The notes beneath the pieces are model-generated. The model had not been told where the DNA came from. It searched no databases and worked only from the letters and a program-made list of their open reading frames with translations. A program made the translations under genes and the position numbers. 64,000 bases of DNA from JAAZHD01 sp012510895 (GTDB lineage: Bacteria > Bacillota > Clostridia > Caldicoprobacterales > DTU083): NCBI GenBank assembly GCA_050951465.1, contig JBMNJC010000009.1:1-64000 (forward strand), written 5' to 3'. Positions 45,564-54,104 of the stretch are shown here, in pieces. Within the stretch, counting starts at the first letter, position 1; every line of letters begins with the position of its first letter.

Positions 45564-45585
45564 CTAATAGTAACCAGGGGGAATA

Positions 45586-46068
45586 ATGTATGGGGTAAGT
45601 TGCAATGCAAAAAGAAGAGGTTTCACATTATTAGAGCTTATGCTTGTTCTTTCTCTTTTAAGTATTCTAACGGCACTAACTGTTCCAAAACTAATACGAT
45701 TTCATAGTCGTTGGGTTTTAAGAAGTACTGCTCATATGATAGCAAATGATATAAGATTAATACAAAAGAAATCAATAGATGAATGCACATATTATAATTT
45801 TGAACTTGAAACTGAAAAGTTTTATTATTACTTAAAAAACAGCGATCCTTCAAAGCCGCAAACTAAGAAGGTTGTAATAGATCCTAGAATTACCACTATC
45901 ACATCTACTTTAAAAAAATACTATGCTGGTGAGAATTACTGTGTCTTGCAGTTTACTCCTTTAGGCAGTCCAAATCAAGCGGGAACTATCACTTTATACA
46001 CTGCCTATGGTGATAATATAAATATTACCATCGATGTTGCTACAGGAAGGGTAAAGGTAAATGAATAA
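45586..46068 (+). CDS. GspH/FimT-like type IV pseudopilin
   Basis: A 160-aa pseudopilin with a short basic leader and a type III cleavage site, RRG^FTLLELMLVLSLLSILTALTVP. The conserved glutamate is at position 5 of the mature protein. The body looks like a GspH/FimT-type minor pilin. The ATG at 45586 has AGGGGG upstream, just outside the IS right end, so its ribosome site survived the insertion. It overlaps the next gene by eight bases. Confidence 0.85.
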   Translation: MYGVSCNAKRRGFTLLELMLVLSLLSILTALTVPKLIRFHSRWVLRSTAHMIANDIRLIQKKSIDECTYYNFELETEKFYYYLKNSDPSKPQTKKVVIDPRITTITSTLKKYYAGENYCVLQFTPLGSPNQAGTITLYTAYGDNINITIDVATGRVKVNE

Positions 46069-46906
46069 AAACAACAATGGAGTGACACTGGTAGAGTTAT
46101 TAGTTACTTTATTTTTAATAGGTATACTGATTTCTGGATATTTGAGTTTAGAACTAATCTATGTCCGTACTAACAACAAAAGCACCCAATATTTGAACGC
46201 TGGTTCTATAGCCAGCAATCTATATGAAGTTGCAAAGGGTATGTCGATTCCGGAATTATCCAATTGGTTGTCTGCTGGTGAATTCCACTATAATAACTTT
46301 TTCTTTACTGTTGAGGCAGAAAGAGTTCTACCTGAACCAATTAAAGAAGGTTATGATATTATTGATTTGGTTGTAACTAGTAATAAGAATCCTCAATTCC
46401 ACTTTCTTTGCTTTGGAATTGGTGAGCATATATACGAAATTCCAGCTTTTTCGGGCAATGGTACATTGCTTGTTCAATTAAGTCATTATGACGACAAAAT
46501 CATGTTTGATTTATCCGATTCAAATGATGAGCATTTACAATACAGTTACATTCTTTCAAAAGAAAAACTGATTATTAATCTTCATTCCATAGATATGAAA
46601 TTAGAGCAGAATATAATATTAAATATTGAAAAGAATTCCTTTAATCATTGTGAAGTACATATCTACGAGAGCCCTCTGCAAAATAGCAGTATTAAAGTTT
46701 GCATAAATCAAATTACTATAAATACCAAAGACACTTGGCAGCCAATCGAGGAGAATAATCTTTATATTTTTTCAAAAAAAACCGGAATATCTAATGGAAT
46801 TCCTTTTAGCATTTTGATTTATGGATATAAAAACAACTCGACTGATATATGGGCTAATTCACCCATTGCCCGTAGACAAGGCATATTCATTGCTAGATTC
46901 CAATAA
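46061..46906 (+). CDS. Minor pseudopilin
   Basis: A 281-aa protein with a prepilin leader MNKNNNG^VTLVELLVTLFLIGILISGY and the mature Glu5. The remaining 240 residues have no family I recognise and are rich in Asn, Ile and Glu. It is long for a pseudopilin and probably sits at the pilus tip complex. The ATG follows AAAGGTAAATGA in the end of the previous gene. Confidence 0.75.
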   Translation: MNKNNNGVTLVELLVTLFLIGILISGYLSLELIYVRTNNKSTQYLNAGSIASNLYEVAKGMSIPELSNWLSAGEFHYNNFFFTVEAERVLPEPIKEGYDIIDLVVTSNKNPQFHFLCFGIGEHIYEIPAFSGNGTLLVQLSHYDDKIMFDLSDSNDEHLQYSYILSKEKLIINLHSIDMKLEQNIILNIEKNSFNHCEVHIYESPLQNSSIKVCINQITINTKDTWQPIEENNLYIFSKKTGISNGIPFSILIYGYKNNSTDIWANSPIARRQGIFIARFQ

Positions 46907-46919
46907 TTGGAGGTCAGAA

Positions 46920-47354
46920 ATGGATAAAAATGGATTTTCATTGCTTGAATGTATTCTTGCTCTTAGCCTTTTTTCTTTAATTTTAACTTTGTGTATTAGT
47001 ATATACTTAACAGGATATCGAATCTATAGAGAACAGGAATATAGAATTGAGACAGAACAGCATGTAAGAGTAGTTTTGAATCGTATAACCCATACCCTGA
47101 GGAAGAATTCTAATGTAAACCAAAGCATCTTTGTATCTGATGGTGAACTTATCATAGGTAATATCAAATATTACTTAATGAATAATATAGTGTATGAAAG
47201 AATTGATGGCGGAACAAACAGCCTCGGTTATTTTATCTCTAAGTTTGAGCCTAAACTAGAAAATGGATATCTTAGAGTTATTGTGGAAGCTGAAATAAAT
47301 CCAGATTATAAACCTTTTTCGCTAGAAAAAATCTACTTTGTAGGAGATGAATAA
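46920..47354 (+). CDS. Minor pseudopilin
   Basis: A 144-aa protein with leader MDKNG^FSLLECILALSLFSLILTLCIS and mature Glu5, resembling GspJ/PilW-type minor pilins. The start ATG at 46920 has TTGGAGG upstream. A longer frame from 46821 would overlap the previous gene and lose the leader, so it was rejected. Its stop overlaps the next start by one base. Confidence 0.78.
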   Translation: MDKNGFSLLECILALSLFSLILTLCISIYLTGYRIYREQEYRIETEQHVRVVLNRITHTLRKNSNVNQSIFVSDGELIIGNIKYYLMNNIVYERIDGGTNSLGYFISKFEPKLENGYLRVIVEAEINPDYKPFSLEKIYFVGDE

Positions 47355-49135
47355 TGAGGGGTTCTATACTAATCATAGTTATCTATATTATGGCAGCTAT
47401 GTCATTGTTTATGACTATTATACTTTCTATATCAGGTAGTCATTTCATGATTTCTCAAAACGAAAACATATTTGAAGAAGCATATTACTTGGCAGAAACA
47501 GGAATGAATTTCGCTATAGAAGAACTTCGCCATTTGGTATTTTATGCTCAAGAAGAATGTTTGAAAAATTTTAAATGGGATCCTTTTCAAAGACCTCTGT
47601 CAAGCATACAAGAATGTATGCAAGAACATGTGAGCAATGGCTTATGGACACAAATAAGAAATGAATGTATTAACAGAGGTTATTATATGAGTTTTCCAAG
47701 CCCGGAACTTAAGGTCGCATCACCTGATTCAAGAGTGGATATTCTAGTTAAATATGAAAATGTCAACAAAGATTTAATCAGAATAAGAATATCTTCCAGA
47801 GGAGAAATAGGTAAAATACGCAGGAGAATCGACAGTGAGATTTCCATAAACAAAGTAAGTGGTTATTACAATAGTAAATTATTCGATTATGTTCTTATCA
47901 CAGATGACGTCATAAAAATTAGGAATGGGGGAAAATTATTTATATATGGCCCACTGTTTTCCCAAGGAGATCTTTTTGTTAATGATAATAGTCTTATCAA
48001 TGCATATGCACCGGTTTATGTAAAAAATGATATCAGCGTTAATAACAGTGCAGCATATTTCTTTAGTGATGTTATTTGTAATGGATTATACATAAGAGGA
48101 GAAAATGTAAATACGTTAGCTTCTTTTTCATCTGATTTCTACACATTTGGTGAAGCTGTTGTACACGGTTCAGGGAATACTTTGCATATTGAGGGGGATT
48201 TTTACGGGTGTCCTGAAGACATATCTGATTCCGTCGGAATTGTTGCAGTAGAAGATGGAAAAGCTAGAATAGATGGGAATGTTTATATAAATGGTACATT
48301 AAATTATAACGCAGAATCAGATTTTTTATTTGGATTAGAGAGCCTGCCTTTAGCGGAAACAGTATTCAAGAGTTTTGAAAGTGTAGGCGGTTGGAATCAC
48401 AGTTTTTACTTTCCTAATTCAACACCATCTTATATAAATGAGTTTTTAGCAGAAAATTTTCTAGAATTGGATTTTGAAACACAGATAAATTTGATTTATC
48501 AATATATAAACACCCCGCCAAAACATGATGATTATATTGATGATTATATATCGCATATTAAATCTATAAATTGCAGCAACATAGAATTAAATGCTTTAGA
48601 CGAAGGACATAACTCAGGTTATACAACTGGCATATTGTTTGCTAACAACAAAACTGAAATGCCGATAAGAGGTATGCAGCCGAAAGAGTTTTTTAGTAAT
48701 ATATTACATGACATGATGTTGCATACGGCTTGGAATTATACCTCTCATATTAATTTTGCTGTTCAGGTTTCAAACAAAAATGTTTTACCCATTAACGATA
48801 GCTTTGAAATTATTGAACCTGAAATGCCAGTGATTTATATTATACCTGAAGAAAAGAATTTAATACTACCTGCCGGAAAATACGAGGGAATCCTAATAAC
48901 TAACGGTTCTGTTTTAGTAGAAAAAAATACTGATGTGGAATTTAAAGGCCTTCTTATTGCAGGAAAAGATCTTATTGTAGAAGGCAATCTGGAATTACGG
49001 CAGGATAGGGAATTATTGTATTCCTTACTTTATCAAGAAAGAGATAAACTTACTAGTTTATTTAAAATCAAGTATGAAGCACCTTTGTTCGAAATTCGTT
49101 TTATTAAGGAAGTACCTTATACAACAATATGGTGA
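47354..49135 (+). CDS. PilX-like pilus protein with beta-helical C-terminal part
   Basis: A 593-aa protein with an uncleaved-looking hydrophobic N-terminus (MRGSILIIVIYIMAAMSLFMTII) and the PilX_N hallmark EEAYYLAETGMNFAIEEL. From about residue 170 on, short repeats alternate hydrophobic and Gly/Asn positions: IKIRNGGKLFIYGPLFSQGDLFV, IDGNVYINGTLNY, and near the end VEFKGLLIAGKDLIVEGNLEL. These suggest a right-handed beta-helix or bactofilin-like fold. It probably joins the minor pseudopilins in a pilus initiation or tip complex. The exact role is inferred. Confidence 0.72.
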   Translation: MRGSILIIVIYIMAAMSLFMTIILSISGSHFMISQNENIFEEAYYLAETGMNFAIEELRHLVFYAQEECLKNFKWDPFQRPLSSIQECMQEHVSNGLWTQIRNECINRGYYMSFPSPELKVASPDSRVDILVKYENVNKDLIRIRISSRGEIGKIRRRIDSEISINKVSGYYNSKLFDYVLITDDVIKIRNGGKLFIYGPLFSQGDLFVNDNSLINAYAPVYVKNDISVNNSAAYFFSDVICNGLYIRGENVNTLASFSSDFYTFGEAVVHGSGNTLHIEGDFYGCPEDISDSVGIVAVEDGKARIDGNVYINGTLNYNAESDFLFGLESLPLAETVFKSFESVGGWNHSFYFPNSTPSYINEFLAENFLELDFETQINLIYQYINTPPKHDDYIDDYISHIKSINCSNIELNALDEGHNSGYTTGILFANNKTEMPIRGMQPKEFFSNILHDMMLHTAWNYTSHINFAVQVSNKNVLPINDSFEIIEPEMPVIYIIPEEKNLILPAGKYEGILITNGSVLVEKNTDVEFKGLLIAGKDLIVEGNLELRQDRELLYSLLYQERDKLTSLFKIKYEAPLFEIRFIKEVPYTTIW

Positions 49136-49144
49136 GGTGATAAT

Positions 49145-50056
49145 ATGGCACTATTTTCTAAACGTTTATTGTCTATTGATATGGGAAATCATTCAGTAAA
49201 AATAATCGAAGCACAAAGAAAGCCGGATTTTCGAATATTAAAATATGGTATTTATCCAGCTGAGTTGTTTACTAAAAGCTCAAGAAAATATAGAATTTTA
49301 AAAGGACTAGGTTATCGTACACGCGATTCAATTATATCATTTCACCATCATTCATTGTTAATGCGCACTTTATCTTTGCCAATATCCAGAGATGTTTCTG
49401 CCCATGAATTAATACAAGAAATTATTAGAGAATACGAGATAGATTTTAAAGAAGACTTTGATTTCGGCTATTCTTTAATATCAACTCATATTGACTTTGG
49501 ATATATAAGAGCTACAACAGCTGCTTTAGCAAAAAGAATAAACCGGATGTATATCCAAAAAGCTGATGATTTAGGGCTGCGTTTAAAATCTATAGCTGTA
49601 CAAGTATGTTCTGTTCAAAAAATTGTAGATAAATACATTAAACCACCTTATATATTGATAGATATCGGACATTCTAATACAACCATTGGTGTTATAGGAA
49701 CTGTTGATATTATGGCCAAAGTTTTAGATAAAGGAGTCATACAAATAAAAAATGATTACAAAGATTCAAAACAATTTTCAAAAGAATTAATTACTACTTG
49801 TCATAATCTATTAGATGCCTTTTATCATATCTATCCAAATGAAGCAGTAACGCAAGGTATTATATACGGTGGAGGCAGCTACTTTCTAAATGCTAAAAAA
49901 TCATTTTGCGAAAATAAGGATGTCTCCATCAATTGGCATGAACCTCAAGAATTTAGACATTTCATTGAAAATATACCAGAAGATATGGATTTAAATTTAT
50001 TTATTAACTGCCTGGGATCAATCCTTAAAAGTGATGTTCGGGAAGGAGAGATGTGA
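49145..50056 (+). CDS. PilM-like protein, second copy
   Basis: An actin-like protein of 303 aa. LLSIDMGNHSVKIIEA and ILIDIGHSNTTIGVI are the phosphate-binding motifs, and IIYGGGSYFLNAKKSF is the adenosine motif. It is clearly diverged from the first PilM at 40360 (shorter, little identity visible beyond motifs). It begins nine bases after the PilX-like gene, with a GGTG site. Together with the next two genes it makes a second PilM-PilN-PilO set in one cluster. Confidence 0.78.
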   Translation: MALFSKRLLSIDMGNHSVKIIEAQRKPDFRILKYGIYPAELFTKSSRKYRILKGLGYRTRDSIISFHHHSLLMRTLSLPISRDVSAHELIQEIIREYEIDFKEDFDFGYSLISTHIDFGYIRATTAALAKRINRMYIQKADDLGLRLKSIAVQVCSVQKIVDKYIKPPYILIDIGHSNTTIGVIGTVDIMAKVLDKGVIQIKNDYKDSKQFSKELITTCHNLLDAFYHIYPNEAVTQGIIYGGGSYFLNAKKSFCENKDVSINWHEPQEFRHFIENIPEDMDLNLFINCLGSILKSDVREGEM

Positions 50057-50059
50057 ATA

Positions 50060-50614
50060 ATGCATGATATTAATTTACTCCCTACAGAATATGGAAGAAA
50101 AACCCACACTATAAAATCCATTATACTTCTGCTTTTGGCTATATTTGCTTTCTTACTTTTTGTAATATTTGGCATTATAAATCCAATTAAGAAAAGAGAT
50201 GAATATAGACAACAGAAGGAGTTAATACAGCAAAGAGAACACAGCTTATCTGAGTTAGAGGAAAAATACATAGAAGATCAAAATGTATTAGAAGAATTAC
50301 ATGAAAGACTAGAATCCTTAAGCGATCTGAAAGTAAGTACACCAATTTATTGGTATAAGATACTTAAAACAATAAATAGAAGTCTGCCTCAAGGCACCTC
50401 GTTGAATCAGTTCACATGTGATAATACTACAATACTTTTATACGGTTCCTGTACCCATGATAAATTATCTGCAACTTATTTAAGGAATTTGAAAAATAAA
50501 ACATATTTTTCCGAGGTCCGCATTGAGAAACTAATATACCACCAGAATGATAAAGTTGACTTTATTATAAGATGCGTTTTAAATCAAAATACTATGGAGG
50601 ATGATCACTATTGA
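50060..50614 (+). CDS. PilN-like protein, second copy
   Basis: A bitopic protein of 184 aa. Its N-terminal MHDINLLPTEYGRK carries the INLLP PilM-binding motif, which the first PilN lacks in this exact form. One membrane segment (LLLAIFAFLLFVIFGII, about 22-38) is followed by a coiled coil (about 45-95) and a PilN domain (SLPQGTSLNQFTCDNTTILLYG). It overlaps the following gene by four bases. Confidence 0.82.
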   Translation: MHDINLLPTEYGRKTHTIKSIILLLLAIFAFLLFVIFGIINPIKKRDEYRQQKELIQQREHSLSELEEKYIEDQNVLEELHERLESLSDLKVSTPIYWYKILKTINRSLPQGTSLNQFTCDNTTILLYGSCTHDKLSATYLRNLKNKTYFSEVRIEKLIYHQNDKVDFIIRCVLNQNTMEDDHY

Positions 50615-51198
50615 AGCTGACAAGGAAAAAACTTTTTATAATAATACCTATTATATTTATATTTCTTTTTATGTCTTACTACAAAATATACCTTAGACCC
50701 ATTTTAAATGAAATTGGATTTAATATGAGAGAATTGTCTCTTTTGCAGGAAACAATAACTGAAATACTTCACAAAGAAAAAGAGCTGGAAAGAATTAGGA
50801 ACAATATAGTGCATACAGAAAAATTATTAAATGATAGGATAGATGAGCTGCCTGACGAGGTGGATGCTTACGACCTGATATATCTTTTATCTCAGGCAGA
50901 AAAAAATAGTAAACTAATGAGACATAGTCTGATTTTTTTGGAACCTGCATATCATGGTGATTATGAAGAACATTCTGTGAGATTTAGTTTTACTTCTGAT
51001 TATAACGGTTTCTTAGCTTTTTTAGAAACACTTAACAGTTTACCAAACAGGCCTACAATTTCAAATATGCAGATTTCTTTTAATAGTGATGAGATTAAAA
51101 CTAATACATCTGTTGAAGTCCCTGAACAAACAAAACAGGAAAAATATGATTTGAAAGTAGAAACAACATTGAACTTCTATGTGAAAGGAAAAAAATAA
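50611..51198 (+). CDS. PilO-like protein, second copy
   Basis: A bitopic protein of 195 aa with a basic N-terminus (MKLTRKKLF), one membrane segment (IIIPIIFIFLFMSYYKIYL), a coiled coil (about 35-75) and a PilO-type domain. The block VRFSFTSDYNGFLAFLETLNSLPNRPTI matches the ligand-free PilO fold. The TTG start overlaps the PilN-like stop. It ends the pilus cluster; aroK starts two bases later. Confidence 0.78.
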   Translation: MKLTRKKLFIIIPIIFIFLFMSYYKIYLRPILNEIGFNMRELSLLQETITEILHKEKELERIRNNIVHTEKLLNDRIDELPDEVDAYDLIYLLSQAEKNSKLMRHSLIFLEPAYHGDYEEHSVRFSFTSDYNGFLAFLETLNSLPNRPTISNMQISFNSDEIKTNTSVEVPEQTKQEKYDLKVETTLNFYVKGKK

Positions 51199-51199
51199 G

Positions 51200-51736
51200 A
51201 TGACTACTAATAAAAACAGAATCTTTTTAATAGGTTTCATGGGAACGGGAAAAACAACAATAGGGCAGATTTTAGCTAAAAATATTGGTATGGAATGGTT
51301 AGATTTGGATTGCCTGATAGAACAACAGGTAGGAGAAACTATATCTGATATATTTACTTCTAGAGGGGAGAGGTGGTTTCGAAATAAAGAAACAGAAATT
51401 CTAGAAAAAGTCAGCAGAAAGCCTAATATAGTATTGTCTACAGGAGGAGGGGTTGTTTTAAATCCTAATAATATTGAATTAATGAAGAAAAAAGGAATGG
51501 TAGTTGCTCTAACAGCAGAAGTAAATACTCTGTGGGAACGTCTTAAAGGTAATTCTAATAGACCTCTCTTGCAAGGAAAGAACCCAAAAAACGCATTAGT
51601 TCAATTATATATAGAAAGGGAAACTTTTTATAATAAAGGACATTTTTCTATACAGGTAGACAATAGGTCTCCAGAAAATATTGCGGAAGATATCATCGAA
51701 AAATTTCATCTGTTCAAATCAACTCATTTATGTTAA
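51200..51736 (+). CDS. aroK: Shikimate kinase
   Basis: AroK phosphorylates shikimate at the 3-OH with ATP. The protein is 178 aa. Walker A is GFMGTGKTTIG; shikimate-binding residues are in LDLDCLIEQQ, RGERWFR and LSTGGGVVLNP; the lid is GNSNRPLL. The start lies two bases after the second PilO-like gene, so it may be transcribed from the pilus promoter. Confidence 0.94.
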   Translation: MTTNKNRIFLIGFMGTGKTTIGQILAKNIGMEWLDLDCLIEQQVGETISDIFTSRGERWFRNKETEILEKVSRKPNIVLSTGGGVVLNPNNIELMKKKGMVVALTAEVNTLWERLKGNSNRPLLQGKNPKNALVQLYIERETFYNKGHFSIQVDNRSPENIAEDIIEKFHLFKSTHLC

Positions 51737-51768
51737 TATGTTCATGTCAAAGAAAGGTAGGCGCTTAT

Positions 51769-52227
51769 ATGAGACTTCTTATAATAAATGGTCCCAACAT
51801 AAATAAACTTGGTTATCGAGAGCCTGATATTTATGGCATCCAAACATATGATACCATGATAGCTAAGTTGACCGCTTATGCAAGGAAGCATGGAATACAA
51901 CTAGATAGCTTTCAGTCTAACCATGAAGGCGAGCTTATAGATTGTATTCATAATGCCATGGGTAAATATGACGGAATTATTATAAATCCTGCTGCTTATA
52001 CCCATTACAGCTACGCTATTAGAGATGCTATACAGGCAATAAATCTACCTATTATAGAAGTACATATTTCAAATATATATAGGCGTGAATTATTCCGCCA
52101 TCAGTCCGTTACCGCACCTGTCTGTACAGGTCAAATAACTGGTCTGGGGATCCAAGGCTATTTTCTTGCAATAGACTATTTTTTACATACATTGGCCAAC
52201 AATAATAAAACGGAGGAATGTTTGTGA
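51769..52227 (+). CDS. aroQ: 3-dehydroquinate dehydratase, type II
   Basis: AroQ dehydrates 3-dehydroquinate to 3-dehydroshikimate. It is 152 aa from the ATG at 51769, which has AAAGG upstream; the longer frame from 51730 adds 13 unlikely residues. Active-site blocks are NGPNINKLGYREPDIYG (tyrosine), SNHEGELID, NPAAYTHYSYAIRDAI and EVHISNIYRRELFRHQS. The stop overlaps the pepQ GTG start by four bases. Confidence 0.95.
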   Translation: MRLLIINGPNINKLGYREPDIYGIQTYDTMIAKLTAYARKHGIQLDSFQSNHEGELIDCIHNAMGKYDGIIINPAAYTHYSYAIRDAIQAINLPIIEVHISNIYRRELFRHQSVTAPVCTGQITGLGIQGYFLAIDYFLHTLANNNKTEECL

Positions 52228-53294
52228 ATCCAGCTATTGATAAATTGACGAAATTAATGAAAGAATATGAGATAGACGCAGCTATAGTAACACAAAAGCA
52301 AAATATTCGGTATTTTTCAGGTTTTACTTCAGAAGATGCTACATTACTTCTTCATCCTGATGAATGTTATTTAATTACTGATTTTCGTTATATAGAACAA
52401 GCAAATTTACAATGTCCCACTTTTAAGGTAATTGATGCACCTGGTACAAAAATTGCTCATTTTTTGAAAGAAACGCTTAAAAAACTTGATGCATCAAGAA
52501 TCTGGTTTGAAGACAATAATCTAAGCTACAGGACATATACAGCATTAAGTGAAGAACTACAAAATCATGAATTAATTCCGGACAATGATATTCTATCTAG
52601 TTTGAGAATTCGAAAAACTTCAGAAGAGATTTGTAGTATACGAAAGGCTGCCAGTTTATCAGATAAGGGATTTGAATATATACTAAATCGTATACGTCCA
52701 AGTGTTACTGAACGTGAAATCGCTATAGAGTTGGAGTTTTTTTTAAGAAAAAATGGAAGTGAGGAACTGGCTTTTTCAATAATAGCAGCCTCAGGCAAAA
52801 ATGGCTCATTACCTCATGCAGAGCCATCTGATAAAAAACTATGTATTGGTGAATTTCTTACCTTGGATTTTGGATGTGTAGTGAATGGATATTGTTCAGA
52901 TATGACAAGAACAGTTGCATTAGGAAACATAGACAGCAAATTGAAGGAAATCTATGAGATCACCTTACAGGCTCAAAAAATGTCTCTTGATTATATAGGG
53001 CCAGGCAAAAAAGGAATTGAAGTAGATAAGGTAGCACGAGACTACATTAGTTCTTATGGGTATGGAGATTATTTTGGTCATGGTTTAGGACATGGTGTCG
53101 GATTAAATGTACACGAAGCTCCTACTCTTTCAACTAAAGGTGAGATGCTATTAGAACCAGGCATGGTTGTATCTGTAGAACCGGGCATCTATTTGCCGTC
53201 AAAAGGCGGTGTTAGAATAGAAGATTTAGTTGTAATAACTGAAACTGGTTATGAGAATTTAGTCTCATCACCAAAGCATTTAATACAGTTATAA
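52224..53294 (+). CDS. pepQ: Xaa-Pro peptidase, M24 family
   Basis: This metallopeptidase cleaves Xaa-Pro bonds. The protein is 356 aa from the GTG at 52224. GGAGG is well spaced for this GTG but only two bases from the ATG at 52218. Metal ligands are all present: LTLDFGCVVNGYCSDMTRT (two Asp), GHGLGHGVGLNVHEAP (His), VVSVEPGIYLP (Glu) and GGVRIEDLV (Glu). This contrasts with the ligand-poor relative at 9777. aroQ-pepQ-efp is the standard Firmicutes order. Confidence 0.93.
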   Translation: MNPAIDKLTKLMKEYEIDAAIVTQKQNIRYFSGFTSEDATLLLHPDECYLITDFRYIEQANLQCPTFKVIDAPGTKIAHFLKETLKKLDASRIWFEDNNLSYRTYTALSEELQNHELIPDNDILSSLRIRKTSEEICSIRKAASLSDKGFEYILNRIRPSVTEREIAIELEFFLRKNGSEELAFSIIAASGKNGSLPHAEPSDKKLCIGEFLTLDFGCVVNGYCSDMTRTVALGNIDSKLKEIYEITLQAQKMSLDYIGPGKKGIEVDKVARDYISSYGYGDYFGHGLGHGVGLNVHEAPTLSTKGEMLLEPGMVVSVEPGIYLPSKGGVRIEDLVVITETGYENLVSSPKHLIQL

Positions 53295-53360
53295 AAGTTT
53301 AAAGTTGGTCAAAATACTTAAATTATGAACTACACGTAATAGAAGGAAGGGAATAATCAG

Positions 53361-53918
53361 ATGATTTCAGCAGGTGATTTTAAAAAGGGAATGACAATCG
53401 AAATTGATAATACTGTATGCGTTATAGTGGATTTTCAACATGTAAAACCTGGTAAAGGTGCCGCTTTTGTTAGGACAAAACTAAAAAATATAATGACTGG
53501 GGGAGTGCTGGAAAAAACCTTCAGCCCTACCGATAGGTTACCCAGAGCGCATGTAGAAACCAAAGAAATGCAGTATCTATATAATGATGGGGAATTGTAC
53601 TATTTTATGGATATGGAAACGTATGAACAAATTCCTTTAGAACACTCTTTTGTGGAAGACGCAATGTTATATGTAAAAGAAAACTCTAATGTTACTATAA
53701 AATTTTTTAAGGGAAAAGCTTTCTCAGTAGAACCACCAAATTTTGTGGAATTGGAAGTTACACAAACAGAACCTGGTTTCAAAGGCGATACTGCTACTGG
53801 CGGGAGCAAGCCCGCTACACTAGAAACAGGTGCGGTTGTTCAGGTGCCATTATTTATTAATATAGGTGATATTATTCGTGTTGATACTCGTACAGGAGAC
53901 TATATGGAACGAATATAA
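53361..53918 (+). CDS. efp: Elongation factor P
   Basis: EF-P relieves ribosome stalling at polyproline stretches. The protein is 185 aa, full length, with the KOW-like N-domain and two OB domains. The loop that reaches the peptidyl-transferase centre is HVKPGKGAAFVRTKLKN with the usual lysine; the C-terminal signature is KGDTATGGSKPATLETGAVVQVPLFI. The ATG has AAGGAAGGG upstream. The second IS110 copy is inserted 58 bases after its stop. Confidence 0.96.
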   Translation: MISAGDFKKGMTIEIDNTVCVIVDFQHVKPGKGAAFVRTKLKNIMTGGVLEKTFSPTDRLPRAHVETKEMQYLYNDGELYYFMDMETYEQIPLEHSFVEDAMLYVKENSNVTIKFFKGKAFSVEPPNFVELEVTQTEPGFKGDTATGGSKPATLETGAVVQVPLFINIGDIIRVDTRTGDYMERI

Positions 53919-54104
53919 TTATTAACATAAACGAAAATTGAATAAAATGACCTTTAAATGATAATACTAAAATAGGGAAAGGAGCATTCCTGTAATGATC
54001 TTTGTTGAACTTTGAAAAAAGAAGACCGTTCCTGTAGAATAAAATTGTGGTGGTCAACTGACAAGTAAAACTTCCACAATAAATAATACAGGGGGGCCTT
54101 CAAT

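Noticed and set aside
46821..46919. Upstream extension of the third pseudopilin
   Set aside because: It overlaps the previous gene and would bury the prepilin leader; GGAGG directly precedes the ATG at 46920.
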